From: an uncultured bacterium | GTDB lineage: Bacteria; Bacteroidota; Bacteroidia; Sphingobacteriales; Sphingobacteriaceae | Assembly: GCA_903958995.1 (NCBI GenBank) | Contig: CAJBVG010000286.1 | Coordinates: 1-19,015 of the forward strand | Direction: 5' to 3' | DNA: 19,015 nt | Shown: positions 9,025 through 16,500 of the stretch, one piece after another | Position numbering within the stretch: the stretch's first letter is position 1 | Layout of the letters: each line of letters starts with the position of its first letter | The notes under the pieces: generated by a model | What the model was told of the DNA's origin: nothing | The model's input: the letters and a program-made list of their open reading frames with translations, nothing else | Database searches by the model: none | Made by a program: the position numbers and the translations under genes

Positions 9025-9510
9025 ATGCAGCAGCATTTGGATCGTATCGATGTAGAAATATTAAAGATATTACAAGTAGATTCTACAAAAGCTATTAAGG
9101 ATATCGCTAAGGAAGTAGGCCTATCGGCAACGCCAACGTATGAGCGCATTAAGCGCTTAGAGAACGATGGAATTATTAAGAAATACATTGCGGTATTAGA
9201 CGGTATCAAAATTGGACTTGACATTGTAGTATATTGTAATGTTAGATTGAAAGAGCAAACAAAAGAAGCATTAGAATCTTTTGAGCAATCTGTAGCAAAT
9301 TTACCATCAGTACTAGAAGTCATTGGACTTTCTGGCAATTATGATTATATGTTAAAAATTGTATCTCCAAACATTCATGCTTATAATGATTTTTTAATGA
9401 ATGTGTTTTCAACAATTCCTAATGTAGGTCAGTTTCATAGTAACATAGTTTTAGGAGATGTAAAATCAAATTCACCTTATCCACTTGATCATCTCTACAA
9501 AAAAAAATAA
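9025..9510 (+). CDS. Lrp/AsnC family transcriptional regulator
   Basis: This 161-residue protein has the two-domain layout of the Lrp/AsnC family at its usual length. An N-terminal winged helix-turn-helix spans about residues 3-60 (L-D-x-I-D-x-x-I-L opening, recognition region LSATPTYERIKRLENDGII). A C-terminal RAM-type ligand-binding and oligomerisation domain spans about 65-150 (LEVIGLSGNYDYMLKIV, then the HSNIVLG strand). Family members usually bind amino acids, form dimers to octamers that wrap DNA, and often autoregulate. The ligand cannot be read from sequence. The gene has its own promoter and terminator, so it appears monocistronic. A first-codon choice at 9025 is supported by the family N-terminus starting immediately after it and by the A-rich sequence upstream. 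Confidence 0.93.
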   Translation: MQQHLDRIDVEILKILQVDSTKAIKDIAKEVGLSATPTYERIKRLENDGIIKKYIAVLDGIKIGLDIVVYCNVRLKEQTKEALESFEQSVANLPSVLEVIGLSGNYDYMLKIVSPNIHAYNDFLMNVFSTIPNVGQFHSNIVLGDVKSNSPYPLDHLYKKK

Positions 9511-9519
9511 TTAACTTAT

Positions 9520-9546
9520 AAGCAGGATCTCGGTCCTGCTTTTTTT
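9520..9546 (+). terminator. Rho-independent terminator after the Lrp/AsnC gene
   Basis: An 8-bp perfect stem pairs AAGCAGGA (9520-9527) with TCCTGCTT (9534-9541) around the six-base loop TCTCGG, followed by a run of Ts to 9546. It starts about 10 bases after the stop codon. Confidence 0.9.
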
Positions 9547-9623
9547 ATAAATGCGCTAAAACGCTCTATTAAAATAGATATTACTTTTATTAGTAGATTT
9601 ATTTATTTTACCAAAAAAAACAG

Positions 9624-9681
9624 TAAAAACACCGATATTTATTTAAAATCAATTAAACCTTTGGTGTTTTTAAACACCAAA
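9624..9681 (+). promoter_or_regulatory. Three-part complementary element upstream of lipoprotein gene
   Basis: A perfect inverted repeat pairs TTTGGTGTTT (9660-9669) with AAACACCAAA (9672-9681) across two bases. A third segment, TAAAAACACC (9624-9633), is perfectly complementary to GGTGTTTTTA (9663-9672). The central segment can therefore pair with either flank but not both. In RNA this could be a switch ending 21 bases before the start codon. In DNA it could be a dyad operator, because AACCTTTG (9656-9663), one mismatch from the TAnnTTTG -7 element, overlaps the left arm. The pairing is seen directly; its function is inferred. Confidence 0.5.
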
Positions 9682-9702
9682 TAGGAAATAAATAAAGAAA
9701 TC

Positions 9703-10458
9703 ATGAAAAGAATTCACATTGCTTTAATAGCCATAGTGGTTTTTATAAGCGCTTGTTCTAAGGAGCAAATCGGAAACGGCTACCAGTCGATTAACGTAGC
9801 AGAACTTTCTTCAACTGTTACAGAATATGTAGCTGAAAATTATCCAGATGCAGAAATTGTTTCGGCATTAAAAGCTAGCAATACAGATGCAACTTACTTA
9901 TTAACGTTAAACACTAATGAAGAATTAGCATTTGACGCATCAGGAAATTGTATGGGTGAAGCAGGAGCTGTGTTAAGTCGTAATGGCGGTGGACGTAACC
10001 ACAATCATCACGGTGGTCCAGGTCACGGTGGCGGTCCAGGTCATGGTGGTCCGGGTGGTGGAATCTCTGTTGATTCATTACCAACAGCAATATTAACTTA
10101 CATCTCTACAAACTATGCTGCTGATACTATTTTAGGGGCACGCTTAGATACAACTTGCCAATTCGGAAATACTATTCAAGTAATGGTTACTCACGTTGGT
10201 GTTGCTCCTACTAAGTTAGCGTTTAATATGTCGGGTACATTTTTATACAGCGCACAAAGAACATTGTATACTGCAACATCACAAGCAGTGAAAGATACAT
10301 TGACTTCTGTATATAATGTTGGTGCTAACATCAGAGCGAAAGTAGAAGTATTAACATTAGCTAATAGTTCAATTGAATACAATGTTTTTTTAAGAGTTAA
10401 CAGACAACGATTAATGGTTACCATTGAAAATAATGGTACTATTGTTTGTACAAGATAA
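9703..10458 (+). CDS. Lipoprotein with three PepSY-like repeats and a Gly/His linker
   Basis: This is an envelope lipoprotein of unknown function. The N-terminus is a type II signal peptide with lipobox ISAC (Cys18). Two clear repeats of the Bacteroidota PepSY-like/beta-lactamase-inhibitor-like type follow. Repeat 1 (about 30-90) shows Y-V-A-E-N-Y-P-D-A-E-I ... L-A-F-D-x-x-G, and repeat 2 (about 121-183) shows Y-I-S-T-N-Y-A-A-D ... L-A-F-N-x-S-G-T-F. A third, more degenerate copy (about 193-250) ends in V-T-I-E-N-N-G-T-I. Repeats 1 and 2 are joined by a low-complexity linker (94-120) of Gly, Pro and five His (positions 100, 102, 103, 108 and 114), which might bind metal. Such proteins are thought to be periplasmic or surface-facing and non-enzymatic. 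The gene sits between its own upstream element and a terminator, so it is probably monocistronic. Confidence 0.8.
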   Translation: MKRIHIALIAIVVFISACSKEQIGNGYQSINVAELSSTVTEYVAENYPDAEIVSALKASNTDATYLLTLNTNEELAFDASGNCMGEAGAVLSRNGGGRNHNHHGGPGHGGGPGHGGPGGGISVDSLPTAILTYISTNYAADTILGARLDTTCQFGNTIQVMVTHVGVAPTKLAFNMSGTFLYSAQRTLYTATSQAVKDTLTSVYNVGANIRAKVEVLTLANSSIEYNVFLRVNRQRLMVTIENNGTIVCTR

Positions 10459-10476
10459 TTTTTTTAGATAAAATTT

Positions 10477-10517
10477 AAAAAGGTGCTGAGTGAGTAATCG
10501 CCCAGCACCTTTTTTTA
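10477..10517. terminator. Bidirectional terminator between convergent genes
   Basis: AGGTGCTG (10481-10488) pairs perfectly with CAGCACCT (10503-10510). The A-run before it (10477-10480) and the T-run after it (10511-10516) extend the stem and give a U-tract to plus-strand transcripts. Read from the other strand, the same hairpin is followed by a shorter U-run, so it probably also ends the minus-strand operon, whose last stop codon (10515-10517) lies at the edge of the element. Confidence 0.88.
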
Positions 10518-11186
10518 TTTCGTGCGCAAATCAAATGTAGATTGAATATCATTTGATTCAAAAATTTTATACCCACTTAGTTCTTGTATCGCTTTGTGAT
10601 GCATTGCAAAAGCCACTACCATTCCTTCAATTGGTTTATATTTTTTCATTGGACCAAACATTAATGGTCTTAATATTTTTGTCATTACCTGAGCAATACG
10701 CTCGCCCATTCTGAATTCTTTTCGTAAGCCAGTAAGTAAGGATGGCTGAAATATTAAAGTGGTATTAAACCCAATGCTTTTTAATTGCTCTTGCATTTCT
10801 CCTTTTACGCGATTGTAAAAAATAGAAGAACTAGCATTTGCTCCCATCGCCGATACTACTAAAAATTGTTTAGCCCCTTGTTGCTTGGTGATTTTAGCTA
10901 AGTTGATTGGGTAATCTAAATCCACTTTCTTAAAGTTCTCTTGAGAGCCAGCTATAGCAATGGTTGTGCCTAAACAACAATACACATCATCTCCCTTTAA
11001 TTGGCTTGCGTGTTGAGCCAATTGATCAAAATCACAAACAATATTTTCGAGCTTAGGATCTTTAATTGGAAGTGGAGTTCTTGTGATTACAATTACTTTA
11101 CTGTAATTTTTATCCATCAATAAATAACTTAAACAGAATTTTCCGATTAAGCCTGTAGCACCTGCAATAATTGCTGTTTTGTTCAT
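10515..11186 (-). CDS. TIP30/YraR-like NAD(P)-binding Rossmann protein
   Basis: This 223-residue protein belongs to the atypical short-chain dehydrogenase group related to human TIP30/CC3 and E. coli YraR. The nucleotide-binding motif GATGLIG lies at residues 9-15. A VVSAMGA strand (110-116) precedes YNRVKGEM, which supplies the Y-x-x-x-K pair (Tyr124, Lys128). Length is normal for the family and no transmembrane segment is evident, so it is likely cytoplasmic. The substrate is unknown; family members may act as NAD(P)-dependent oxidoreductases or as nucleotide-sensing regulators. It is the last gene of the minus-strand operon, and its ATG overlaps the ybeY stop by four bases (ATGA), which implies translational coupling. 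Confidence 0.87.
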   Translation of the reverse strand: MNKTAIIAGATGLIGKFCLSYLLMDKNYSKVIVITRTPLPIKDPKLENIVCDFDQLAQHASQLKGDDVYCCLGTTIAIAGSQENFKKVDLDYPINLAKITKQQGAKQFLVVSAMGANASSSIFYNRVKGEMQEQLKSIGFNTTLIFQPSLLTGLRKEFRMGERIAQVMTKILRPLMFGPMKKYKPIEGMVVAFAMHHKAIQELSGYKIFESNDIQSTFDLRTK

Positions 11187-11608
11187 TTGAATGATCTCCT
11201 TTTTAAATAATAGTTTTCGCGTTCACGCATTTTTTCTTGTTCAATTTTTTTCTTGTCTTTATAACCTAACAAATGTAGTACGCCATGTACCATCACTCTG
11301 TTGAGTTCTTCGAAAAAAGGCACATTAAATTTATTAGCATTTTCCTTAACTCGATCAACACTAATAAAAATATCTCCAATAATTAATTGATCAATATCAG
11401 AGTTATCGAAGGTAATAATATCGGTTAAGGTATCATGATTTAAATACGAAAGATTCATATCATGCAAATACTCATCACTACAAAAAATATAATTTAATTC
11501 AGAAAGTTTATATCCTTCGTGTTCAATGGTTTCTTTAATCCATTTTTTGAGTGCTAATTTTTTATCAATTTTTATATTGATGTCTTCTTCAAATAAGTGT
11601 ATGGCCAT
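11183..11608 (-). CDS. ybeY: Endoribonuclease YbeY (rRNA maturation factor)
   Basis: YbeY is a metal-dependent single-strand endoribonuclease involved in 16S rRNA 3'-end maturation and ribosome quality control in the cytoplasm. The 141-residue protein has the family core: an N-terminal alpha/beta region, the segment YLNHDTLTDIITF (55-67), and the signature MVHGVLHLLGYKD (106-118). His108 and His112 are two of the three expected metal ligands. The third, usually His in GY-D-H, falls at Asp118 here (GYKDK). The conserved Arg of the YRG loop is also absent, replaced by the NHD sequence. I recall both changes as usual in Bacteroidota YbeY, so the gene looks functional. Its start overlaps the upstream stop by one base (TAATG) and its stop overlaps the next start by four. 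Confidence 0.93.
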   Translation of the reverse strand: MAIHLFEEDINIKIDKKLALKKWIKETIEHEGYKLSELNYIFCSDEYLHDMNLSYLNHDTLTDIITFDNSDIDQLIIGDIFISVDRVKENANKFNVPFFEELNRVMVHGVLHLLGYKDKKKIEQEKMRERENYYLKRRSFK

Positions 11609-14600
11609 TATGGAATTTGTTTGAAGTATTGATTTACTTTGTCTTTATAATATTGAGTTAAATTCGGAGGAACTGTTTTGATCAGTTCTATTTCCTTCAT
11701 TTTTTCTTTTTTATATTCTTCAAAACGGATATTCGTTTTCTCAAAATTTTCATTTGGCGATTTTGCTTCTCGTTTATCATCAAACTCTCGTTCACGAGCA
11801 GCCTTTTCGGCTTCTAATAAGCGAGACATGATTTCTTTCTGACGATTAATGGTTTCTTGAGAAACGTTTCTGTTGTATAAGTCGCTTTCAGTTTTCTCCA
11901 TTTCTTTCTTCAGTTGATTAATCTGATTAGAATTTCCACCGTTGCCATTTTTATTCATCTCTTTTTCCAATTGGCTCATTGCACTTCTAATGGCTTGTTG
12001 TTGTGCAGCCATTTTTGCTAATTGCTCTGCTTGTGAACCCTTCTGTTGCCCCTTACCTTTTTGCCCACCAGGGTTTTGCCCATTTTTCATTTCCTCAATT
12101 TGTTTGTTGAGTTGTTCTTGCATTTTAGATAAAGATTGCCCAGATTTTCCCTTGCCCGATTTTTTCCCAGGCTTCTTCCCTGGTTTATTATTTTCCCCTT
12201 GCTTCGCATTTTGCTCGGCTTGCAATTGGTCTAGTATTTCGGTGAGAAGTAGTGCAAGGTTGTTTATGGAGGTCATGGCATATTGTTGACGAACACTTGC
12301 ATCGGCAGTTCTTCGATCTGCCAGCAACAAAATAGATCGTTCTACTTGCTCATTCACTTTCCCCATTTCCCTGTTTACGATGGATTTAATTTCGACTACT
12401 TTTTTGCTAAGTGCAAACAAGCTGTCTTCAATTAATTTAATATCATCTTTAATATTCTTTTGTACCTGAGTTAGGACTACGTATTGAGGATCATTGGTAG
12501 AAGTTCTTTTGAGTTTCTCCATGGTGTTCTCTTGTTTAAAAGAAACCGTTACCAGATTCTCTAAAATCTGACGTAATGCACGAATGTTCAAATCAAGCTC
12601 ATCACCTTCTCCACTCATTTGGTCTTCCTTCATTTTTTTCGCAAGCTGTTTCATTTTATCAGCAGCATCTTTTTGTGAATCGGAAGCTTTTTGTTTATTG
12701 TTCTTACTTAGCTCTTCACTACTTTTATCCATTTTGTTTTCAATGTCCTTCATTTCCTCTTCAGGTGTTTTGAATTCCGATGGATCTTCGAGTTCTTTAT
12801 TTTTCTCTTCTAAATCTTTTAATTCGTTTTTAATTTCTTCGGTAGCCTTTTTTAGTTCTTCCTGCTTTTTTCCGAGCTCCTCTTTATTGGCTTGTTTGTT
12901 TTTACTTTCTTCTGATAAGGCTTGTTGCTTTTTTGCTAAGTCATTTAACTTATCAATATTTTCGCTTAGCTTTTGGTCGAACTCCATTTTCTTAAATAGC
13001 TCAAGCATTCTATCCATTTCTTTTTCGAGCTGCTTGTTTTCCATTTGCATATTTTTCAATTGCTCCTGAGAAAGTTCTTTATTGTTTTGTTCTAAAAGTT
13101 TTTCTAATTCCTTAATTAGCTCTTTGGTTTTTTCATCCAGTACGTTTTCAAACAAATCTTCTAATTGCTTTTTCTTTTCGAGTAAGCTTGGACTAATTTC
13201 CTTGAAGTCGTTTTCGAGTTGGTTGTTTTTCTTCAAATCTTCTTGAATAGAATTAATATCCTGCTCCAGTGATTTTTGTTTTTCAAGCAAGTCGCGAATT
13301 TGTTTCTTCTCCTCAAAACGAATTTCTTTTTGATTGATTAACTTTTCGTTTAAACGTTTTGCTTCTTTTTGTAGTTGTTCAGATTTTTTGATGCTCTCTT
13401 TTAATCGATCTTTTAGAGCGTCATTGCTTTTATCAATGGATTTGTTCAATTGGGTTTCAGATGGAGCAGCATACGCCATGGTATTACTTCTTGATTTCTT
13501 TGGCCCTTGTATGCCATCGTTATCATACACCTCAAAATAATATTCTAATTGATCGCCAAGCTTAATAGCACTCATTTTCCACAAGTAAAAAAAGCGTTGT
13601 GTTGATGTAGATTGTTGAATAGGAACAGTTACACTGATTTTCTCTCCAGTATTTTTATTGTAAGTATTAAATAGAAGTTTTGTAAAACCATAGTCGTCAC
13701 TGATAGAACCTGTGAAGTAAATGTTTTTTACGCTTAAACTATCTTGTTTCTGCTCAAGCTGTATAGTTGGGAATTGATCGGGAATTACTTCTAGTGCATA
13801 ATTTAAGGTGTCTACAGAAAGGTTGCGAGGATGCACTGGCATAATCGCATATCTTTGGGATTTCAATGCATTACGTACAAATGTAAATTCAGAATTCGAA
13901 GTCGATTTTTTTTCTACTTGATTGTTATATAAAAATGTAAGCTCATTCGTGTGATTAGTTTTTACAATCCACTTCAGTTGAGTTCCAATAGGAACGGATA
14001 AATCTCCGATGTTTTCAACTACTTCGTTTTTACGTTGTAAGTATGTAGGATATTTTACCTCTACTTCAAAAGATATTATAGCAGGTTTTAATAAAACAGT
14101 AAGAGGTGTTTTACTGGAATTGTAACCACCACCACTAAAATATATTAAATCGGAATGTTGTATGTTTTGTAAGGTGTATTCAAAATTTGATATGTCTTTT
14201 TTATCTAGCTTATAAGTGCTCTCTCCATAATGGATATAAATATCTTGTGGAAATTGATCTCCTTCTAAGCGAAGCTCTAAGAGTAAGCCCTCTCCTTGAT
14301 TAACGGTTAGGTTTTTATTTTTAAGGATAAAGTTAAAGGGAGCAGGTTTGCTGTAATCAGTTTGAAAATCGATAAAACGTTTTGTGCCTTGTTTAATAAA
14401 ACTTGGTGATGCAAAAAACAACACGATGAACAATAACACTGGTACTACAGCGTATTTTAAATAGGCTTTGTTCTTATTTAAATCAATTGCTTTTACAAAA
14501 GGTATTGGATTGAGTTCTGTAATACGTTGATCGATGCTCGCCAATATGATGGCCTTTTTCTCTGGCTCTTTTATCGCTAGCTCATTTAGCTCAAGTGTAT

Positions 14601-14931
14601 TAATTACTTTGTCGTTAATATTGGGGAAATATTGGCCTATAATTTCAGCAGCTTTTTTATGGCTAATGATTGGACCCAAGCGCACCATCTTTAACAAAGG
14701 TGATATTAAGAAGAAGATAAATACATAAGTAAGAAACCCTGAGGTGAGCATTACTAGGATAGTTTTCCAGGTTGAAGAAAGATATAGGAAATACTCTAAG
14801 GTGTTTAATAACAAATAAAGCACAAACAATGCCGATACAAAATAGATAAGGCCTCTTATCATTTTGTTCAAATAATACTTTCTGATGAAAGTATCGAGCT
14901 TTTCTATAAGAAGTTGATAAGCGTTTGACAT
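11608..14931 (-). CDS. DUF4175-like membrane-anchored coiled-coil protein (1107 aa)
   Basis: The function is unknown. The N-terminus has three predicted membrane segments (about residues 26-50, 57-80 and 159-176). The positively charged first 27 residues suggest N-inside topology, which would place the remaining about 930 residues in the periplasm. A beta-rich, Ig-like region (about 180-490) follows, then a very long Lys/Glu/Gln-rich helical coiled coil (about 498-910). A Lys/Gly/Pro-rich low-complexity spacer and a second basic and acidic helical region lead to the C-terminus (YYKDKVNQYFKQIP). No Walker or other catalytic motif is seen. Size, layout and position beside ybeY match proteins I recall as annotated DUF4175 in flavobacteria, where the linkage is common. 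It is the first gene of the operon and is coupled to ybeY by a one-base TAATG overlap. The start is the first ATG of the frame, just 3' of a CGTTTAAACG palindrome. Confidence 0.7.
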   Translation of the reverse strand: MSNAYQLLIEKLDTFIRKYYLNKMIRGLIYFVSALFVLYLLLNTLEYFLYLSSTWKTILVMLTSGFLTYVFIFFLISPLLKMVRLGPIISHKKAAEIIGQYFPNINDKVINTLELNELAIKEPEKKAIILASIDQRITELNPIPFVKAIDLNKNKAYLKYAVVPVLLFIVLFFASPSFIKQGTKRFIDFQTDYSKPAPFNFILKNKNLTVNQGEGLLLELRLEGDQFPQDIYIHYGESTYKLDKKDISNFEYTLQNIQHSDLIYFSGGGYNSSKTPLTVLLKPAIISFEVEVKYPTYLQRKNEVVENIGDLSVPIGTQLKWIVKTNHTNELTFLYNNQVEKKSTSNSEFTFVRNALKSQRYAIMPVHPRNLSVDTLNYALEVIPDQFPTIQLEQKQDSLSVKNIYFTGSISDDYGFTKLLFNTYNKNTGEKISVTVPIQQSTSTQRFFYLWKMSAIKLGDQLEYYFEVYDNDGIQGPKKSRSNTMAYAAPSETQLNKSIDKSNDALKDRLKESIKKSEQLQKEAKRLNEKLINQKEIRFEEKKQIRDLLEKQKSLEQDINSIQEDLKKNNQLENDFKEISPSLLEKKKQLEDLFENVLDEKTKELIKELEKLLEQNNKELSQEQLKNMQMENKQLEKEMDRMLELFKKMEFDQKLSENIDKLNDLAKKQQALSEESKNKQANKEELGKKQEELKKATEEIKNELKDLEEKNKELEDPSEFKTPEEEMKDIENKMDKSSEELSKNNKQKASDSQKDAADKMKQLAKKMKEDQMSGEGDELDLNIRALRQILENLVTVSFKQENTMEKLKRTSTNDPQYVVLTQVQKNIKDDIKLIEDSLFALSKKVVEIKSIVNREMGKVNEQVERSILLLADRRTADASVRQQYAMTSINNLALLLTEILDQLQAEQNAKQGENNKPGKKPGKKSGKGKSGQSLSKMQEQLNKQIEEMKNGQNPGGQKGKGQQKGSQAEQLAKMAAQQQAIRSAMSQLEKEMNKNGNGGNSNQINQLKKEMEKTESDLYNRNVSQETINRQKEIMSRLLEAEKAAREREFDDKREAKSPNENFEKTNIRFEEYKKEKMKEIELIKTVPPNLTQYYKDKVNQYFKQIP

Positions 14932-15008
14932 TTGCGTTTAAACGATAAAATTAATGAAATAATACTAATTTTGTAACAAATGTCATATAGGTATAAACCA
15001 TAAGGGCC

Positions 15009-15016
15009 TACCTTTG
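15009..15016 (+). promoter_or_regulatory. -7 promoter element for the CstB-like gene
   Basis: TACCTTTG matches the Bacteroidota TAnnTTTG -7 consensus exactly. No TTG is found at the usual distance upstream (the nearest, 14971-14973, is too far). Transcription would start near 15022, leaving a very short leader of about nine bases before the ATG at 15031. The 99-base gap to the divergent DUF4175-like gene must also hold that gene's promoter, for which I see only a weak candidate (GACATTTG on the minus strand, 14984-14977). Confidence 0.5.
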
Positions 15017-15030
15017 TTAAAATATTAATT

Positions 15031-16440
15031 ATGAAAATAGAACAAATCTATACAGGTTGCTTAGCACAAGGTGCTTATTATATCGTTAGCGAGAACGAAG
15101 CGGTTATTATCGACCCCTTAAGAGAGATCAAACCCTATTTAGCGAGAGCAGAAAAAGACGGTGTAACTATAAAGTATGTATTAGAAACTCATTTTCATGC
15201 AGATTTTGTGAGCGGGCATGTTGATTTGGCAAAAGCGAGTGGCGCATCAATAGTATATGGACCAACAGCGGCTCCGAATTTTGAAGCTCATATTGCTACC
15301 GATGGAGAAGTATTGACTGTAGGTAAAATAAAAATTAAAGTATTACATACTCCAGGTCATACCATGGAGAGTAGTTGTTTCTTATTGATTGATGAAAATG
15401 GCAAGGATCATTCCCTGTTTTCTGGTGATACCTTGTTTATTGGTGATGTAGGTCGTCCGGATCTTGCTCAAAAAGCGGCTAGCATGACTCAAGAGCAATT
15501 AGCTGCTATATTATACCATTCATTACGCACTCAGGTTATGACCTTAGCAGATGACGTTATTGTTTATCCAGCACATGGTGCAGGCTCTGCTTGTGGTAAA
15601 AACATGAGTAAAGAAACGGTATCAACTATTGGAGAGCAGAAGCAAAACAATTATGCTTTACGTGCTAACATGACGGAAGAGGAATTTGTAAAAGAAGTGA
15701 CGGATGGATTAGCAACACCACCAGCATATTTTCCATTAAACGTAGCCATGAATAAAAATGGTTATGATAATATTGATGTTGTAATGGAGAGAGGTTTAAA
15801 GAAACTATCACCTACTGAATTTGAAGTTGCAGCAAACGAAACAGATGCAGTAATGCTAGATACTCGTTCGGCAGATACGTTTAGAAAAGGATTTGTTCCA
15901 AATTCAGTAAACATTGGATTAGACGGACAATTTGCACCTTGGGTTGGAGCATTAATTCCAGATGTAAAGCAACAAATTTTATTGATTGCAGAATTAGGTA
16001 AAGAAGAAGAAACGATAATGCGATTAGCTCGTGTGGGCTATGATTTTGTTATCGGATATTTAGATGGAAGTTTTGATAGTTGGAAAAGTGCTGGTAAAGA
16101 AGTAGACACCATTGAGCGTATTACTGCAGATGAATTTGCGTCGAGAGTAGATGTTGCAAAAGACATTGTTGTAGACGTGAGAAGAGAGAGTGAGTATGAA
16201 GCAGAGCATGTAGAAAATGCAAACAACATTCCATTAGATTTCATCAACGATAATATTTCAAGTTTCCCTAAAGAAGATCATTTCTTTATCCATTGTGCAG
16301 GCGGTTACCGCAGTATGATTGCATCTTCGATATTGAAAGCAAGAGGATGGGATAACTTTACAGAAGTAGAAGGTGGTTTTGCTGCTATCAGTAAAACAGA
16401 TGTTCCTAAAACTACATTTGTTTGCCAGTCTAAGAAGTAG
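15031..16440 (+). CDS. CstB-like persulfide dioxygenase/rhodanese fusion
   Basis: This probable non-haem iron persulfide dioxygenase oxidises the sulfane sulfur of low-molecular-weight persulfides and transfers sulfur through a fused sulfurtransferase. The metallo-beta-lactamase-fold domain (about 1-250) carries THFHADFVSGH, with ligands His54, His56 and Asp58, then His110, Asp133 and His182. The His that would complete a second metal site in HxHxDH is Phe59, consistent with a single iron. Cys188 lies just after His182. The first rhodanese domain (about 262-356) lacks a Cys in its active loop (LLIAELGKEEE) and is catalytically dead. The second (about 362-465) has an intact loop, HCAGGYRS, with Cys422. 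This order of dioxygenase, pseudo-rhodanese and rhodanese is that of S. aureus CstB, and 469 residues is close to that family's length. No sulfide-responsive regulator or sulfide:quinone oxidoreductase is adjacent. It is cytoplasmic and transcribed alone. Confidence 0.88.
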   Translation: MKIEQIYTGCLAQGAYYIVSENEAVIIDPLREIKPYLARAEKDGVTIKYVLETHFHADFVSGHVDLAKASGASIVYGPTAAPNFEAHIATDGEVLTVGKIKIKVLHTPGHTMESSCFLLIDENGKDHSLFSGDTLFIGDVGRPDLAQKAASMTQEQLAAILYHSLRTQVMTLADDVIVYPAHGAGSACGKNMSKETVSTIGEQKQNNYALRANMTEEEFVKEVTDGLATPPAYFPLNVAMNKNGYDNIDVVMERGLKKLSPTEFEVAANETDAVMLDTRSADTFRKGFVPNSVNIGLDGQFAPWVGALIPDVKQQILLIAELGKEEETIMRLARVGYDFVIGYLDGSFDSWKSAGKEVDTIERITADEFASRVDVAKDIVVDVRRESEYEAEHVENANNIPLDFINDNISSFPKEDHFFIHCAGGYRSMIASSILKARGWDNFTEVEGGFAAISKTDVPKTTFVCQSKK

Positions 16441-16453
16441 TATTGGGTAATGA

Positions 16454-16490
16454 GTAGTGAGTAATGAGTATGATTCTCATTACTCATTGC
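16454..16490. terminator. Hairpin between convergent genes, no T-tract
   Basis: TGAGTAATGAG (16458-16468) pairs perfectly with CTCATTACTCA (16476-16486) around a seven-base loop. Four further pairs, including two G-T wobbles, extend the stem outward to 16454 and 16490. There is no U-tract on either strand. It lies in the 60-base gap between two converging genes, where it could block read-through in both directions or protect 3' ends. GTAATGAGTA also recurs as a direct repeat (16447-16456 and 16461-16470). Confidence 0.5.
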
Positions 16491-16500
16491 CAACATATTA

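Noticed and set aside
9003..9338. Minus-strand frame of 111 codons overlapping the Lrp/AsnC gene.
   Set aside because: It is antisense to a clear two-domain regulator and has no recognisable domain or signal.
11183..11608. YbeY as a decayed or inactive gene because of missing ligand residues.
   Set aside because: The frame is intact and of normal length, the HGxxH core is kept, and the operon overlaps are precise. The changes are probably lineage-typical.
12584..13069. Long plus-strand reading frame (161 codons, Ser/Phe/Leu-rich), with similar ones at 11942-12289 and 12576-12773, opposite the coiled-coil gene.
   Set aside because: Their Ser/Phe/Leu/Cys-rich composition is what the complement of Lys/Glu/Gln codons gives. 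They lie wholly within a well-supported gene, match no family and have no promoter or start context.
14935..14944. Palindrome CGTTTAAACG just upstream of the DUF4175-like start as an operator.
   Set aside because: A single 10-base AT-centred palindrome can easily occur by chance in such DNA. No second copy or overlapping promoter was found, so it is only mentioned with the gene.
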